Translations under genes and position numbers: made by a program | Shown here: positions 20,879 to 29,582 of the stretch, one piece after another | Position numbering within the stretch: position 1 is the first letter of the stretch | Layout of the letters: the number at the start of each line of letters is the position of its first letter | IMG/VR virus record: IMGVR_UViG_3300010388_000138 | Coordinates: 1 to 37,222 of that record | DNA from: a virus | DNA: 37,222 nucleotides | Reading direction: 5' to 3' (one strand) | Notes under the pieces: generated by a model | What the model was told of the DNA's origin: nothing | Databases searched by the model: none | What the model saw: only the letters and a program-made list of their open reading frames with translations

Positions 20879-22347
20879 TATTGCGCTCTCCAACTAGCTG
20901 GATTAGATAAATCACCCCCAAGATAAACATGACCTTTGTACACTTCCCCCGGTTGAAGCGATTGAGGTTTCGCCGGCGCTTGTTGTACTGGCGCTTGTTG
21001 TATTGGCGCTTGTTGTTGTACTGGCGCTTGCATAGGCATTTGTTGCTGTACTGGTCGTTGCATAGGCATCTGTTGCTGTACTGGTAGACGCGTAGGCGCG
21101 GTAGGAACAGGTGATTCCCCACCTAACGCTCCTCCAATAGCAGGGCGTTGGTCTTTAGGAACTGCCGACAAAACCCCCTCAATAGCTGACTTTCTTGAAG
21201 CCGCTTTTTGTGCTAAAACTTCCGCTGAATCTTTTGGCTGAGGAAAATAAATTCGGTCTGCCGCTTCAAACTCATTAGGGTCAATCTTAGCGCCCGATTC
21301 TTTACGCAATTTGGCGTGGATAAAAGATTCTTTTGCTTGTTTTAACAACTGTTCGTTTACAGGGAGCATAGCTGTAGCCGCACCCCCTAAAATAGGGATG
21401 TTTGTGACACCTTCACTAGCTTTAAGTTTCCAAGGGGCGTAGTTAGTCCCAACTTTCTCAATAACAGCATCCGCGTCTTGCATACGAGTGCCATATTCTA
21501 AAGAATTAGACGCTGCTTGGCTTAACCCTTTAGTAGCTTTATTTGTTAAATCACTAGGCAGGTTAGTAGCAGGTTCATATTCACCTGTTTTTCTATTAAA
21601 CCTACCTCTTTCGCCATTTTCAAAAGTTACCGGAGCATACGATGACTCCCCGCCGCTAGTATTTTGACGTAAACTTGCCGCCAAACTAATATTTGCTGCT
21701 TGTTGCGCGAGTCTTTCATCTTGCATATTCTTTAAAAAGATTCGCTGTTCTTCAGCGCGGGTAGCTCTTTCTTCGGCGTTTGCAGCGGCTATTTCTTTTC
21801 TGTTTTGCAATGCTTCTTGTTTAATTTCTTTATCCTGCTGCTTACCGTACATGAACTGCTCATGCGCTTGCAGTGGCGCGGCGTATTCTGGCGCAACGGG
21901 AATTAGACTGCTAATAGCGCTCATTCGTTGGTCAGGCGTTAAATCTTTTGCAGGTTGTTGCGTAAACTCTTGGCGAGGAACCGTTTGTGGTTGTTCATCT
22001 CCGGTAACGCCCGCCCACAGTTTACTTCCCCAAGAAGGTGTTTGCTCAGGCGTTGCAAGGCTGTCGCGCATTTCTTGTGGGATAGGAAGCCCTGCTTGCA
22101 AAAGACCATTAGCCAAGGCTTTGTTTCTGGTCATTTCTGCCTTATCCAACTCATTCTGCGCCGTGCCTTCTTGATAGCCGCCGATAAGGTTTTTGACCGC
22201 GCCTAGGATAGCGCCGCCAGTATTGGGGACGTACCACCCACTGACCATTTGACCTGCGGCTACATTGTCACCTTGTTCTTGTAACTTGCGAGCTAAAGCA
22301 ATTCGTTCTTTAGCGCCAAGCACCTTTTCGTCATATAAACTAGCCAT
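20878..22347 (-). CDS. Internal virion protein with Gln/Pro minisatellite (489 aa)
   Basis: I start at ATG 22347 (GGAGG 6 bases upstream, overlapping the previous stop) rather than at an upstream TTG/GTG in the same frame. Residues 1-60 are helical then Gly-rich (GGAILGAVKNLIGGY). The middle is coiled (EIAAANAEERATRAEEQR). Near the C-terminus a tandem VQQQMPMQ(R/A)P-type repeat (about 410-455) precedes GEVYKGHVYLGGDLSNPASW, a tail motif seen in other phage internal proteins. The role is probably as a virion or ejection component. The Gln/Pro repeat is encoded by 20,960-21,090 and may vary in length among relatives. Confidence 0.75.
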   Translation of the reverse strand: MASLYDEKVLGAKERIALARKLQEQGDNVAAGQMVSGWYVPNTGGAILGAVKNLIGGYQEGTAQNELDKAEMTRNKALANGLLQAGLPIPQEMRDSLATPEQTPSWGSKLWAGVTGDEQPQTVPRQEFTQQPAKDLTPDQRMSAISSLIPVAPEYAAPLQAHEQFMYGKQQDKEIKQEALQNRKEIAAANAEERATRAEEQRIFLKNMQDERLAQQAANISLAASLRQNTSGGESSYAPVTFENGERGRFNRKTGEYEPATNLPSDLTNKATKGLSQAASNSLEYGTRMQDADAVIEKVGTNYAPWKLKASEGVTNIPILGGAATAMLPVNEQLLKQAKESFIHAKLRKESGAKIDPNEFEAADRIYFPQPKDSAEVLAQKAASRKSAIEGVLSAVPKDQRPAIGGALGGESPVPTAPTRLPVQQQMPMQRPVQQQMPMQAPVQQQAPIQQAPVQQAPAKPQSLQPGEVYKGHVYLGGDLSNPASWRAQ

Positions 22348-22639
22348 TAGAGCCTCCAAACAGCCCGTTCCACTTATTCTGTATCCCTTGCATAAAACTG
22401 CCTTCGTCAGGTGTTTTAGCTTGCATACTTGCAAATTGAGGGTCATATTGACCAAATTCATCAGCATACTGTTGCGCGTCGCTTTTGCCTGCCGCTTTAA
22501 TATCTTGATAGCCTTTGGCAAGCGCGTTAGCGTTACTCATTATAGATTGCGCAGAAGGCGCGCCGCCATAATGTTGCGCTTGCGGTTGGTTTCTAAGCGC
22601 TGCCACCAGCGCTGCGTGTTGGTCTTCACCTAGCATCAT
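22340..22639 (-). CDS. Small virion-linked hypothetical protein (99 aa)
   Basis: The start at ATGATG (22639) overlaps the stop of the S74 protein. The product is soluble, Gln/Ala/Asp-rich (AQHYGGAPSAQSIM, DEFGQYDPQFASMQ) and ends in FGGSNG. No family is recognised. Its position between two probable tail/internal proteins suggests a virion component. Confidence 0.65.
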   Translation of the reverse strand: MMLGEDQHAALVAALRNQPQAQHYGGAPSAQSIMSNANALAKGYQDIKAAGKSDAQQYADEFGQYDPQFASMQAKTPDEGSFMQGIQNKWNGLFGGSNG

Positions 22640-24948
22640 TACATTAACCCCAGCATTTCATAATTAACCATTTTAAACCCACTTGGGTGCATAACGATAG
22701 CTTCTGGCATAACTTGTTCCACTTCGTCCGCCATAACACCGGCGAACGGTTGCCCCCACAAGTAATCCCATGTGTAAAGCCCAATACCAAGAATGTGTGT
22801 GCCAATACGTTTAATGTTCTTTTTAAGCCTTCTATCAGACTTAACCGCCGCCCCAATACCTGCGCCGCCAAGCGCGCCCCCTGCGCCAATTAACGAGCTA
22901 GTTAATTGTGAGCTTGCCGCCATTTGCGCATTATAGAGTCCTTGGTCGTATTGCCCCTGCGCTGTTGCCGCACCAAGCATATCCGCCCCTTGCCAGTTTG
23001 CTAACTGTCCGGGCTGTGATACACCCACTGAAGGTAAATTAGCCGTTTGCATTTGCGAGCCACTGCGCACTGCGTTCAGCATATTGATTGGGTTTTGCTG
23101 AATCATTTGCTGTTGTTGCAGGTCTTGCGCTGACGCGGCATTGTTTTGCTGTGCGCCTTGCAAACCTTGGTTATACAGCGTCGATAACTGTTGATTATTT
23201 AAATTAGCATTAGCAAGCCCTGCGTTAAACGTCTGTAATTGCGCGTTGTTGAGCGCTTGTTGATTAGCGCTTGCCATACCAAAGTTTTGCGCCACCGCAG
23301 CGTTCTGTGCTTGCTGATTGGCTTGGTTCTGACCAAATTGCTGTGCTTGTGACGCATTAGCAAACGTGCCAGCGCTTAAATCTTGATTAAACGCTTGTTG
23401 TTGCGCGGCGTTCTGCGCTTGTTGCGCCGCTTGGTTTTGCGCGTATTGCTGTGCCTGCGCTTGGTTAGCAAACTGCGTTGTACCTAAGTTTTGATTGTAC
23501 GCTTGCTGTTGCGCAGTGTTCTGCGCCTGTTGCATCGCTGCATTTTGACTAAATTGTTGCCCTTGCGCTTGATTAGCAAACTGCGCATTAACCAATGCGG
23601 TAGTATTATTCTGCCCCACCGCTTGATTACCAAACCCTGCCGCAGCCAACCCTTGGCTAAATTGCTGACCAAGCGCTTGATTATTGGCTTGTTGAGATGC
23701 AATATTCTGCGCGTTGTTTTGCCCTGCCGCCGCGTTTGCAAGCGACTGCGCAGTCACATTCTGCCCAAATTGTTGCCCTAAAGACTGATTGCCAAATTGA
23801 GCGCCTTGAAGACCCATTCCAAACATACCTTGCGCCGCTGAAGTTGCGCCGCTAATAGCGCTGTTTCTGGCTGATTCGTAGGCTTGCTGTTTTTGGTTAT
23901 TAAAATTCAACATGGCGTTGTTATACGCTTCACTTCCGCGAGTGATACCTTGGTTAGCCAGTTTGCTTTCTAACTGCTGTTGCTGTTGGTTAAATTGCGG
24001 GTCAAGATACTGCGTATTAGCTTTATATAGCGCGTCAGAAGTCTGCTGTTGCAATAACTGAGGGTCAAGCCCTAAGTTAGTTTGCAATTTAGCGCTATTA
24101 TTCTGGTCTGCGGAGAGCGCGCCTGCATTTTGATTTGCGCCCACTGAAGTCTGAATCTTATCTGCGTTGTTGGCAAGCGCAGTCTGCGCGAGACCTGTAG
24201 CGCCTGTTTGATTTGTGATATTCCCCGCCGCTGCAATTTGACTTTGAATATTACCTGCGTCATTAAAGCGATTTTGAATTGCGCCTGCGTCAGCAATATT
24301 ACTTTGAATATCCCCACGGTCACTCAAACTTGCTTGAATATCGCCTGCGTCAGCGACTTGATTTTGAACGCCTGACGTGTCAAGGCCGCCTCCAGCAAAC
24401 TCACCGGCTACATTGGTCGTCATTCGCCCAGCGGTAGACTCTGGCGCGCCTTGAATATCAAAGTTTTGGGATATATTGTTCTGTAGCGCATCGCTTACTT
24501 TATTGACACCTTGCGACGCAAGGTCAGTAAGCCCCATATTGACGGCTTGATTTTTGTCAAAAATGTACTGGTCGTTAGCGCCTAATGTTTGCTGTTGCGT
24601 CCATTGTTGCGGCAAATATGTTGTATCAAATTTGGCTGGCAACGCTCCTGTTGCCGCATAGGTTGCTTTTTGCGCAGGCGTCAGTTTAGACTGGTCAAAG
24701 GGCATATTGCCCCATTTGTCTGCTTTTGCAGGGTTGTTGTAGTTAACGCCCGTTGAGCCTTGTGAAATCTTATTGCCGCTTGCGTCAAGTTTATATGTCC
24801 CGTCAGAGTTCATCGCATACTGCGTTGGCCCTGCTTGGTTGGTCATATTACCCATTTGCGCTGCAAGCGCGGCGTTTTGATTGCCTGACGCCGTAGCTTG
24901 AGCGGCGGCTTTATAATCTGGTGCGGGAGGTGCGGATGGTTTTCCCAT
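22639..24948 (-). CDS. Virion protein with Gln-rich repeats and a C-terminal S74 autocleavage domain
   Basis: The 769-aa product has a degenerate 9-residue repeat (DAGDIQ...-type, about 192-250), then an Ala/Gln/Asn-rich repeat array (about 390-600; units resembling FANQAQ.QQF.QN), then a hydrophobic Gly/Ala stretch (about 681-703). It ends with the intramolecular chaperone motif SDRRLKKNI (from Ser704; Lys709) through EVEQVMPEAI...GFKMVNYEML. In the S74 family this part cleaves itself off after folding a trimer. At 66 residues it is shorter than the usual 100 or more. Two mutually exclusive hairpins cover its ribosome site (24949-24992). It may be a tail or ejection protein; the fold of the long middle is unknown. 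Confidence 0.8.
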   Translation of the reverse strand: MGKPSAPPAPDYKAAAQATASGNQNAALAAQMGNMTNQAGPTQYAMNSDGTYKLDASGNKISQGSTGVNYNNPAKADKWGNMPFDQSKLTPAQKATYAATGALPAKFDTTYLPQQWTQQQTLGANDQYIFDKNQAVNMGLTDLASQGVNKVSDALQNNISQNFDIQGAPESTAGRMTTNVAGEFAGGGLDTSGVQNQVADAGDIQASLSDRGDIQSNIADAGAIQNRFNDAGNIQSQIAAAGNITNQTGATGLAQTALANNADKIQTSVGANQNAGALSADQNNSAKLQTNLGLDPQLLQQQTSDALYKANTQYLDPQFNQQQQQLESKLANQGITRGSEAYNNAMLNFNNQKQQAYESARNSAISGATSAAQGMFGMGLQGAQFGNQSLGQQFGQNVTAQSLANAAAGQNNAQNIASQQANNQALGQQFSQGLAAAGFGNQAVGQNNTTALVNAQFANQAQGQQFSQNAAMQQAQNTAQQQAYNQNLGTTQFANQAQAQQYAQNQAAQQAQNAAQQQAFNQDLSAGTFANASQAQQFGQNQANQQAQNAAVAQNFGMASANQQALNNAQLQTFNAGLANANLNNQQLSTLYNQGLQGAQQNNAASAQDLQQQQMIQQNPINMLNAVRSGSQMQTANLPSVGVSQPGQLANWQGADMLGAATAQGQYDQGLYNAQMAASSQLTSSLIGAGGALGGAGIGAAVKSDRRLKKNIKRIGTHILGIGLYTWDYLWGQPFAGVMADEVEQVMPEAIVMHPSGFKMVNYEMLGLM

Positions 24949-24992
24949 GTTTAATGTCCTTTGGTTTTTACATTAAACTAGGTTGCTAGTTT
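24949..24992 (-). promoter_or_regulatory. Competing hairpins at the S74 protein gene start
   Basis: On the minus strand, AAACTAG-CAAC-CTAGTTT (24992-24975) can fold first. GTTTAATGT (24978-24970) can instead pair with ACATTAAAC (24957-24949), which ends exactly at the ATG (24948) and holds AAAGGA around the loop/stem border. The two folds share GTTT (24978-24975) and cannot coexist. The stop codon of the GNAT gene (24993-24991) begins in the first stem. Translational control of the S74 gene is inferred. Confidence 0.55.
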
Positions 24993-25398
24993 ATCTGTAC
25001 TTATTTAATAATTTGCATTGATGGGGGTACATTGTAAGGATATGTAAATCGCCGTCAATACCTGCGTCTTTTATAATGTGGTCAGTTTGAAAGCCACAAT
25101 TTGCACTAAACTTTAGCGACTTTGTATTGCTTGAATCAACTACCGTTGCAATTCGCTTCAACTTTAGTTGATGAAACGCATATTCAAAGCAAAAGCATAA
25201 GAAATCAATATCTAATCTCCCTGATATACCTATGTGAAGCTGCGCGGACGAACCGTTACAATCAGTGCAAGCCACGCAAGCGACTAGCCTACCGTTTCGC
25301 TCAAGGCCTATAAATTGCCCTGTGTCGGTAGAGTATGTACCTCCGGTAACGTTTGATATGTAGGTCGCCAATTCCTTTTGTCGGTCAACAACTATCAT
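24991..25398 (-). CDS. GNAT-family acetyltransferase-like protein (135 aa)
   Basis: The C-terminal half fits the RimJ/RimL-type GNAT pattern: LKRIATVVDSSNTKSLKFSANCGF (residues about 81-104) followed by ...KDAGIDGDLHILTM. The N-terminal half (IGLERNGRLVACVAC) corresponds to the first beta strands. GNAT genes of this size are often found among phage tail genes and are thought to modify a phage or host protein. The A-site P-loop motif is not sharply defined here. Its start overlaps the previous stop (TAATG). Confidence 0.7.
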   Translation of the reverse strand: MIVVDRQKELATYISNVTGGTYSTDTGQFIGLERNGRLVACVACTDCNGSSAQLHIGISGRLDIDFLCFCFEYAFHQLKLKRIATVVDSSNTKSLKFSANCGFQTDHIIKDAGIDGDLHILTMYPHQCKLLNKYR

Positions 25399-26957
25399 TA
25401 TAGTACGCCACCGCCTTCAAATACATAGTCTGTTGCATAATAGCGGGTGTCGCACGTTGAGCTTGAAGTTTTAATTCGATAGGTTCCATAATGCCCCATG
25501 CCTGACGCCATTTGCCATCGTGTAAACGGAGTGATATTTCCGCCCCAAGAGCAGTCATCCCAAAGCCCAACGTCCCATATACCCTCAACGGTAGATAAAG
25601 AGTTGTACGGCGCGGGAGGCGCAGATACAAGGTCAAAATCAAGATTCATCTGTCCTGAAAAAGCAAACGAATGGTCATACCCCATCGATACGCGAGCCAT
25701 TGTCCATCGTTTTATCTGACTTTGACTTCCAAAAGATGAAAAAGCAGGGAGTAAATCAGTGGATATATCTGCACCATTGTCGTTTTGGCCATCCCAAAAT
25801 TTATACACTTTGTTGCCGTTAGCAAATAAAAGTTCATTATCGACAAATGTCCAGCACGTTGCGTTAACGTTTGTAAATCGTGACCATGCGCCGCTAATTG
25901 TGTTCATTACATACTGCTGAAACTCGGTTGAGCTAATGGGAACATTCACAAACAGCATATTATTGGGTGGGTTTAACACCACTTGCCAGCCGTAATTGTC
26001 CGCATAGAGTGTAGTCGCGTCAGTAATGCGCTGCTGAATTTTGTTTGTGATAGATGTTTTGACGTTAACTCGGCTAGACATTAGCCACTGAGATAAAGGG
26101 ACTAGCCCATCTTTGTTTAAAAGTAGTACATCTCCGCCGTATTTTATGGTGCAGTTACGACCAACAGGCGAGCCTGCATAATAAATGCCGTTAAGCGACC
26201 ATGTAGACGCGCTGGAAGGGTCTGTGCCACTAAACACGGCAATCTCACCTGCTGTGGTAATGACGATAAAATAGTCGTCCATACCGTTACCTGCGTCCAG
26301 CGTCCATGTATCAATTTTAGCTATACTTCCGCCTTGAACAAATAATGGCGCAAAGTCATACGCTGTGGCTGCGCCTGCAATAGCGTCAACGCCTAAATAC
26401 CAGCATTTCATGCTGTTCTTTTGCGTTAGCCATACGCGTCTATGATGGACTAATATGTCAATAAGTAGGCTAGTGTCAACGCCAGTAATAGCATAAGTTG
26501 ATGATGTTCCGGTAACAGAATACCAAGTAGACCCGTTGTAGATTAAAAGATTATCTGCGCCATTTACCGCCATAGTAAATGAACCACCGCTAGTAGACAC
26601 TTGCCCAAAATGCCATCTTGCGTTGGTAAGCCCTGTTACGGCGGTGGTAGGAGAAGCAGGCGTTTTAGTCGTTATATCCCAAATAGTTGCCGAACTTCCC
26701 GAAATAGCCACTGCAAAGCGTGAGATTTGTCCGCTTTGCCCTTCATAGGTAATAAACGACTCAATCGTACCTGTAATGCCGCTAGACCATAGTGTATAGC
26801 CTTTGCGCGATTGCAATTCAGTAGGCAAACAAAACCAGTTATCAATGATGACTGCCTCATTAGGCGACATCGTTGCTAATTGATTGACCGCGTTCCACCC
26901 GCCGATTGGCGCTGTGACAGTGACGGTATTTGATGATTGGCGTTTAGGACGTAGCAT
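25398..26957 (-). CDS. Tail tube/hub protein (T7 gp12 / tail tubular B-like) (519 aa)
   Basis: Begins with a segment typical of podovirus tail tube proteins: PIGGWNAVNQLATMSPNEAV then IIDNWFCLPTELQSRKGY (residues about 17-60). A predominantly beta-rich, WD/propeller-like body follows, with SGQISRFAVA, DNLLIYNGSTWYSV and VGRNCTIKYGGDVLLLNKDGL. Together with the 302-aa adaptor it would make the tail tube attached to the portal. Start ATG 26957 overlaps the previous TAA. Confidence 0.75.
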   Translation of the reverse strand: MLRPKRQSSNTVTVTAPIGGWNAVNQLATMSPNEAVIIDNWFCLPTELQSRKGYTLWSSGITGTIESFITYEGQSGQISRFAVAISGSSATIWDITTKTPASPTTAVTGLTNARWHFGQVSTSGGSFTMAVNGADNLLIYNGSTWYSVTGTSSTYAITGVDTSLLIDILVHHRRVWLTQKNSMKCWYLGVDAIAGAATAYDFAPLFVQGGSIAKIDTWTLDAGNGMDDYFIVITTAGEIAVFSGTDPSSASTWSLNGIYYAGSPVGRNCTIKYGGDVLLLNKDGLVPLSQWLMSSRVNVKTSITNKIQQRITDATTLYADNYGWQVVLNPPNNMLFVNVPISSTEFQQYVMNTISGAWSRFTNVNATCWTFVDNELLFANGNKVYKFWDGQNDNGADISTDLLPAFSSFGSQSQIKRWTMARVSMGYDHSFAFSGQMNLDFDLVSAPPAPYNSLSTVEGIWDVGLWDDCSWGGNITPFTRWQMASGMGHYGTYRIKTSSSTCDTRYYATDYVFEGGGVL

Positions 26958-27352
26958 TACAGTGAGCCTTCTACAATTCTGCCATCAGGCAAAGTAACAA
27001 ATGTCTTTTTAGCCTCTCTAGCGGCAAAATAGTTTGCCATGTCGTCAGGCGATTGTTGTCTAAAATTAGTGTCAGAAGGTTGATAACTCCATAAATTTTC
27101 GTCCACGCCGCCTTTTTGCCAGTTACCTCCGAGCATATCTGGGGCGCTATAAATAGACCCACTAGAAAATGTTGGGTGGTTTGGCATTTTAAACTCGTCG
27201 TTTAAATGCCTTCCTGTTGCGTCTTGATAGTCTTGCAAGCTGTTGTATGGCGCAGGGACGCCATATTTGGTGACATATCCTGCCTCGTCATACCCTTTCG
27301 GGTTATCTTCAGGCATCTGACGTAAAAGTTGAGCTAATCTAACGGCGTCCAT
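26957..27352 (-). CDS. Small virion-linked hypothetical protein (131 aa)
   Basis: The soluble product has no strong motif; it is rich in Asp, Tyr, Pro and Asn and ends with DGRIVEGSL. It lies between the HNH gene and the tail tube gene. Its upstream neighbour would have been the 302-aa adaptor before the HNH gene entered. It may be a small tail component. No family is recognised. Confidence 0.6.
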   Translation of the reverse strand: MDAVRLAQLLRQMPEDNPKGYDEAGYVTKYGVPAPYNSLQDYQDATGRHLNDEFKMPNHPTFSSGSIYSAPDMLGGNWQKGGVDENLWSYQPSDTNFRQQSPDDMANYFAAREAKKTFVTLPDGRIVEGSL

Positions 27353-27360
27353 AAATGTTC

Positions 27361-28071
27361 CTAACTAACGTGTTTCCAAGTTCTACCAATATCAATAAAT
27401 CTAATGGTAGTTTCGCTGACTGCGTAATCTCTAGCAATTCTTGCGTAAGTTGCGCCATATTCTAACCGTTGTCGTATAACAGGTATATCAGATTCAGTTA
27501 ATTTAGCGTCTTTTTGCGCAGAACCTTTTACTGTTACCCGTCTACCTTTAGCCACCATATCCGCAATGTTTTCCGCTTGCGTTCCGTGAACTAAATGTGC
27601 GGGATTAACGCAATTTGGCGTGTCACAAGTGTGCATTATTACGCCGGTCATTTCAATTTCAGGGTTGTGTTCTTTAAACATTTCTCGATGTACAAAGACT
27701 AAAGATTTTCCGCTTCCAATTCTGCCATACCCATCTTCATTACGATGCCCCATAAATAGGCGGCACCCGTTTTCGTGTTCTTCAACGTGCCTTAAAATCC
27801 TATCCATAATTGAAGACAGCTTAATTAAATGGTCGGGGTTAACACAATTTTTATTTTTACATTTATGCGCTATTTTACCATCAAGAAGTTCATTAGGGTG
27901 GTAGTATTCCCAAACAGCTCTGTGGACAACCGTGTTTTTTCCGTCTTTAGTTATCTTTCCATACCCTTGTTTATCTCGATGCCCTATAAACAACATACAC
28001 CCATTTTCTTCAACAATGGTTTGCGTTTCTACTCTTTCAATAAACGGTGCAAATCTACTTTTTTGTTTCAT
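27361..28071 (-). CDS. HNH homing endonuclease with tandemly duplicated HNH domain and HTH
   Basis: The 236-aa product holds two copies of an HNH_3-type unit: residues about 22-83 and 98-161, period 78. Each has GC.LF.GHR...GYG.I, then a VHR (His50, His128), H-x-C (His69/Cys71, His147/Cys149), and CVNP-x-HL (Cys76/His81, Cys154/His159). After them comes a NUMOD-like HGTQAENIADMVAKGRR and a C-terminal helix-turn-helix (about 189-230, IARDYAVSETTIRFI). It is probably a selfish nuclease cutting a site in a related phage genome. It interrupts the otherwise tightly packed tail genes, with its own SD (AGGAAGAA) and 66 bases of leader. Confidence 0.85.
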   Translation of the reverse strand: MKQKSRFAPFIERVETQTIVEENGCMLFIGHRDKQGYGKITKDGKNTVVHRAVWEYYHPNELLDGKIAHKCKNKNCVNPDHLIKLSSIMDRILRHVEEHENGCRLFMGHRNEDGYGRIGSGKSLVFVHREMFKEHNPEIEMTGVIMHTCDTPNCVNPAHLVHGTQAENIADMVAKGRRVTVKGSAQKDAKLTESDIPVIRQRLEYGATYARIARDYAVSETTIRFIDIGRTWKHVS

Positions 28072-28137
28072 TTTAGTTCTTCCTAGTTAATTAAGACAGA
28101 ACTAAGTATATCCTATTTGATTCAGAAAAGAAAGACC
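28072..28137 (-). promoter_or_regulatory. Leader of the HNH gene with 8-bp inverted repeat
   Basis: TTAGTTCT (28073-28080) and AGAACTAA (28098-28105) are perfect inverted repeats 17 bases apart, containing the ribosome site on the minus strand. This is one of the few gaps in the late block and marks a boundary of the inserted HNH gene. It may limit translation of the endonuclease. Confidence 0.45.
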
Positions 28138-29046
28138 TTAAGATGTAGTGTTGCCATACCCAGTGTCGGGAATATTATTTTGCGTGAGCAGTATATTTGG
28201 ATAGCGTGGCGCGAGGGACAGCGTATCTGCGCCGCTCTCTGCTGCTTTCCATTTCTCCAGCTCACGAGTGTAATCCTGAAGCACTGCGGAAGTGTCAAAG
28301 CCTTTAATCTCAAATAGCTTGAGCTTTGTTCCTAGCACCATTACGCGGTCTGGGAATAGCGTTGTGTCAGAGTCAAGAGTTAAACGTGATTTAGTTGTTC
28401 CATCAGCCGCTACAACCCATGCGTTAGAAACGTACTCAAAGCCCATTACTAGCACTGCGGTAGGTGCAGGCCAGATAGTGAACTTGTTACCCATCATTCT
28501 AAAGCGCATACGAGGGCCTGTCGTGACATAGCTTGCTTTAAGCCATTGCCACTCTTGAGCGTCTTTAGGGCCGATAATCGACCAACGGTTTGATTTGTTG
28601 TATTGGGTTTTGTCTACCATCCGCGCGTAATCACTAGGCATCGCGTACTTAGCTTGGCTAAATGTAATGGTGATACCTGTTGCAGTGGCAGTAGCAGGAA
28701 TAGAAGTTGTAGCCGTTGTTGTACCAACAAACGTAACAAAAGTGTCTTGTGACAGTCCTTCGCCAATAGCCATAAAATCAGTTGATAACCCTGTTACTGA
28801 TGACAAATTAGTGATGGTTGTCGAGCCTTCAGTGACATCGCCCGTATATTGATAGTAAACCGTTTCAAATCGATACTCTGCTGCTAGCGCTTGCCAATCA
28901 CGCTCAGTTGACAGCGTGTCGCCTGCGCGGTTCATCAGCGCTTGAATTTGAAGAACTTGAGGGTCGGTGGAAGTCGCTACCGATGAGGGAACTGGCAGCC
29001 CTAATTCTAAGCAGACATCTTGGACGTTTGTAAGTAGGGATGCCAT
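28138..29046 (-). CDS. Head-tail adaptor / tail tube protein A-like (302 aa)
   Basis: The product begins LLTNVQDVCLELGLPVP and continues with ALMNRAGDTLSTERDWQAL (residues about 34-52) and later MPSDYARMVDKTQYN, WSIIGPKDAQEWQWLKASY, and FTIWPAP, a pattern of phage proteins related to P22 gp4-type or T7 gp11-type adaptors. Beta-rich middle (TEGSTTITNLSSVTGL). It would join the portal ring to the tail tube. It starts 5 bases after the previous stop with AAGGA about 10 bases upstream. It is followed by the inserted HNH gene. Confidence 0.7.
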   Translation of the reverse strand: MASLLTNVQDVCLELGLPVPSSVATSTDPQVLQIQALMNRAGDTLSTERDWQALAAEYRFETVYYQYTGDVTEGSTTITNLSSVTGLSTDFMAIGEGLSQDTFVTFVGTTTATTSIPATATATGITITFSQAKYAMPSDYARMVDKTQYNKSNRWSIIGPKDAQEWQWLKASYVTTGPRMRFRMMGNKFTIWPAPTAVLVMGFEYVSNAWVVAADGTTKSRLTLDSDTTLFPDRVMVLGTKLKLFEIKGFDTSAVLQDYTRELEKWKAAESGADTLSLAPRYPNILLTQNNIPDTGYGNTTS

Positions 29047-29051
29047 GCTCT

Positions 29052-29564
29052 TTATTCCTTAACTGTTCTTACTCTTTTAACTTCTGGTGGTTGTGCGTCC
29101 ATCAAGATTTTCATTTGTGCTTGAAGCTCCGCAATTTGGTCAGTTTGAGCTTTAATAAGCTCGTCTGCGTCTATTTTACCACGATTTAAAAAGGCCTGTG
29201 CTTTATTGCGAAGTTGTGTACCTCCCATAATGCGAAGGAACGCGCTGTCAGGTGCGCCTGCAACTTGTTCAATATACCTAAAACCTTGGTAGGCAAGCTC
29301 AATACGAAGTGACTCAGAAATTTCTGGCCATTCTTCCATTGGCGTACCTTTAATATCTTTTAAGCCTTTATAGGCGTGCCATTGCCGTGCAAAACGGGCT
29401 TTATGGTTGTCGTCGGCAATCGTGTCAATCGCAAGCGATTTGTCGCCGGGGACATTGATTCGGATAAAGTCGTATTCTTGCCCATCGTGCGTTCCAATGT
29501 AGAAAGAAACGTCTAAGTAAGCATCGCCGCCGGTGTCGCCGACGTAAGAAAGTTGTTCGCTCAT
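29052..29564 (-). CDS. Virion-linked hypothetical protein (170 aa)
   Basis: An N-terminal beta-rich part (TGGDAYLDVSFYIGTHDGQEYDF) leads into a helical part with SLRIELAYQGFRYIEQVAG and a C-terminal coiled coil (IKAQTDQIAELQAQMKIL, about 137-155). Proteins of this type sit between the capsid genes and adaptor genes in related podovirus-like genomes. The function is unknown, probably a head-tail joining or head accessory. It is preceded by a hairpin. Confidence 0.6.
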   Translation of the reverse strand: MSEQLSYVGDTGGDAYLDVSFYIGTHDGQEYDFIRINVPGDKSLAIDTIADDNHKARFARQWHAYKGLKDIKGTPMEEWPEISESLRIELAYQGFRYIEQVAGAPDSAFLRIMGGTQLRNKAQAFLNRGKIDADELIKAQTDQIAELQAQMKILMDAQPPEVKRVRTVKE

Positions 29565-29582
29565 ATTTAATCCTAGAAAGTT

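Noticed and set aside
17930-20893. Upstream in-frame start for the 982-aa protein at 20893
   Set aside because: ATG 20878 has the TAATG coupling and GGAGAG site seen at almost every joint of this block; the earlier start would overlap the previous gene by 16 bases.
20878-22521. Longer 547-codon version of the 489-aa virion protein
   Set aside because: The extra 58 residues lie over the upstream 99-aa gene in another frame; ATG 22347 has GGAGG and coupled spacing.
22265-22633. 122-codon plus-strand frame opposite virion genes
   Set aside because: It is antisense to two coupled genes, and its Arg/Cys/Leu-rich composition is typical of shadow frames.
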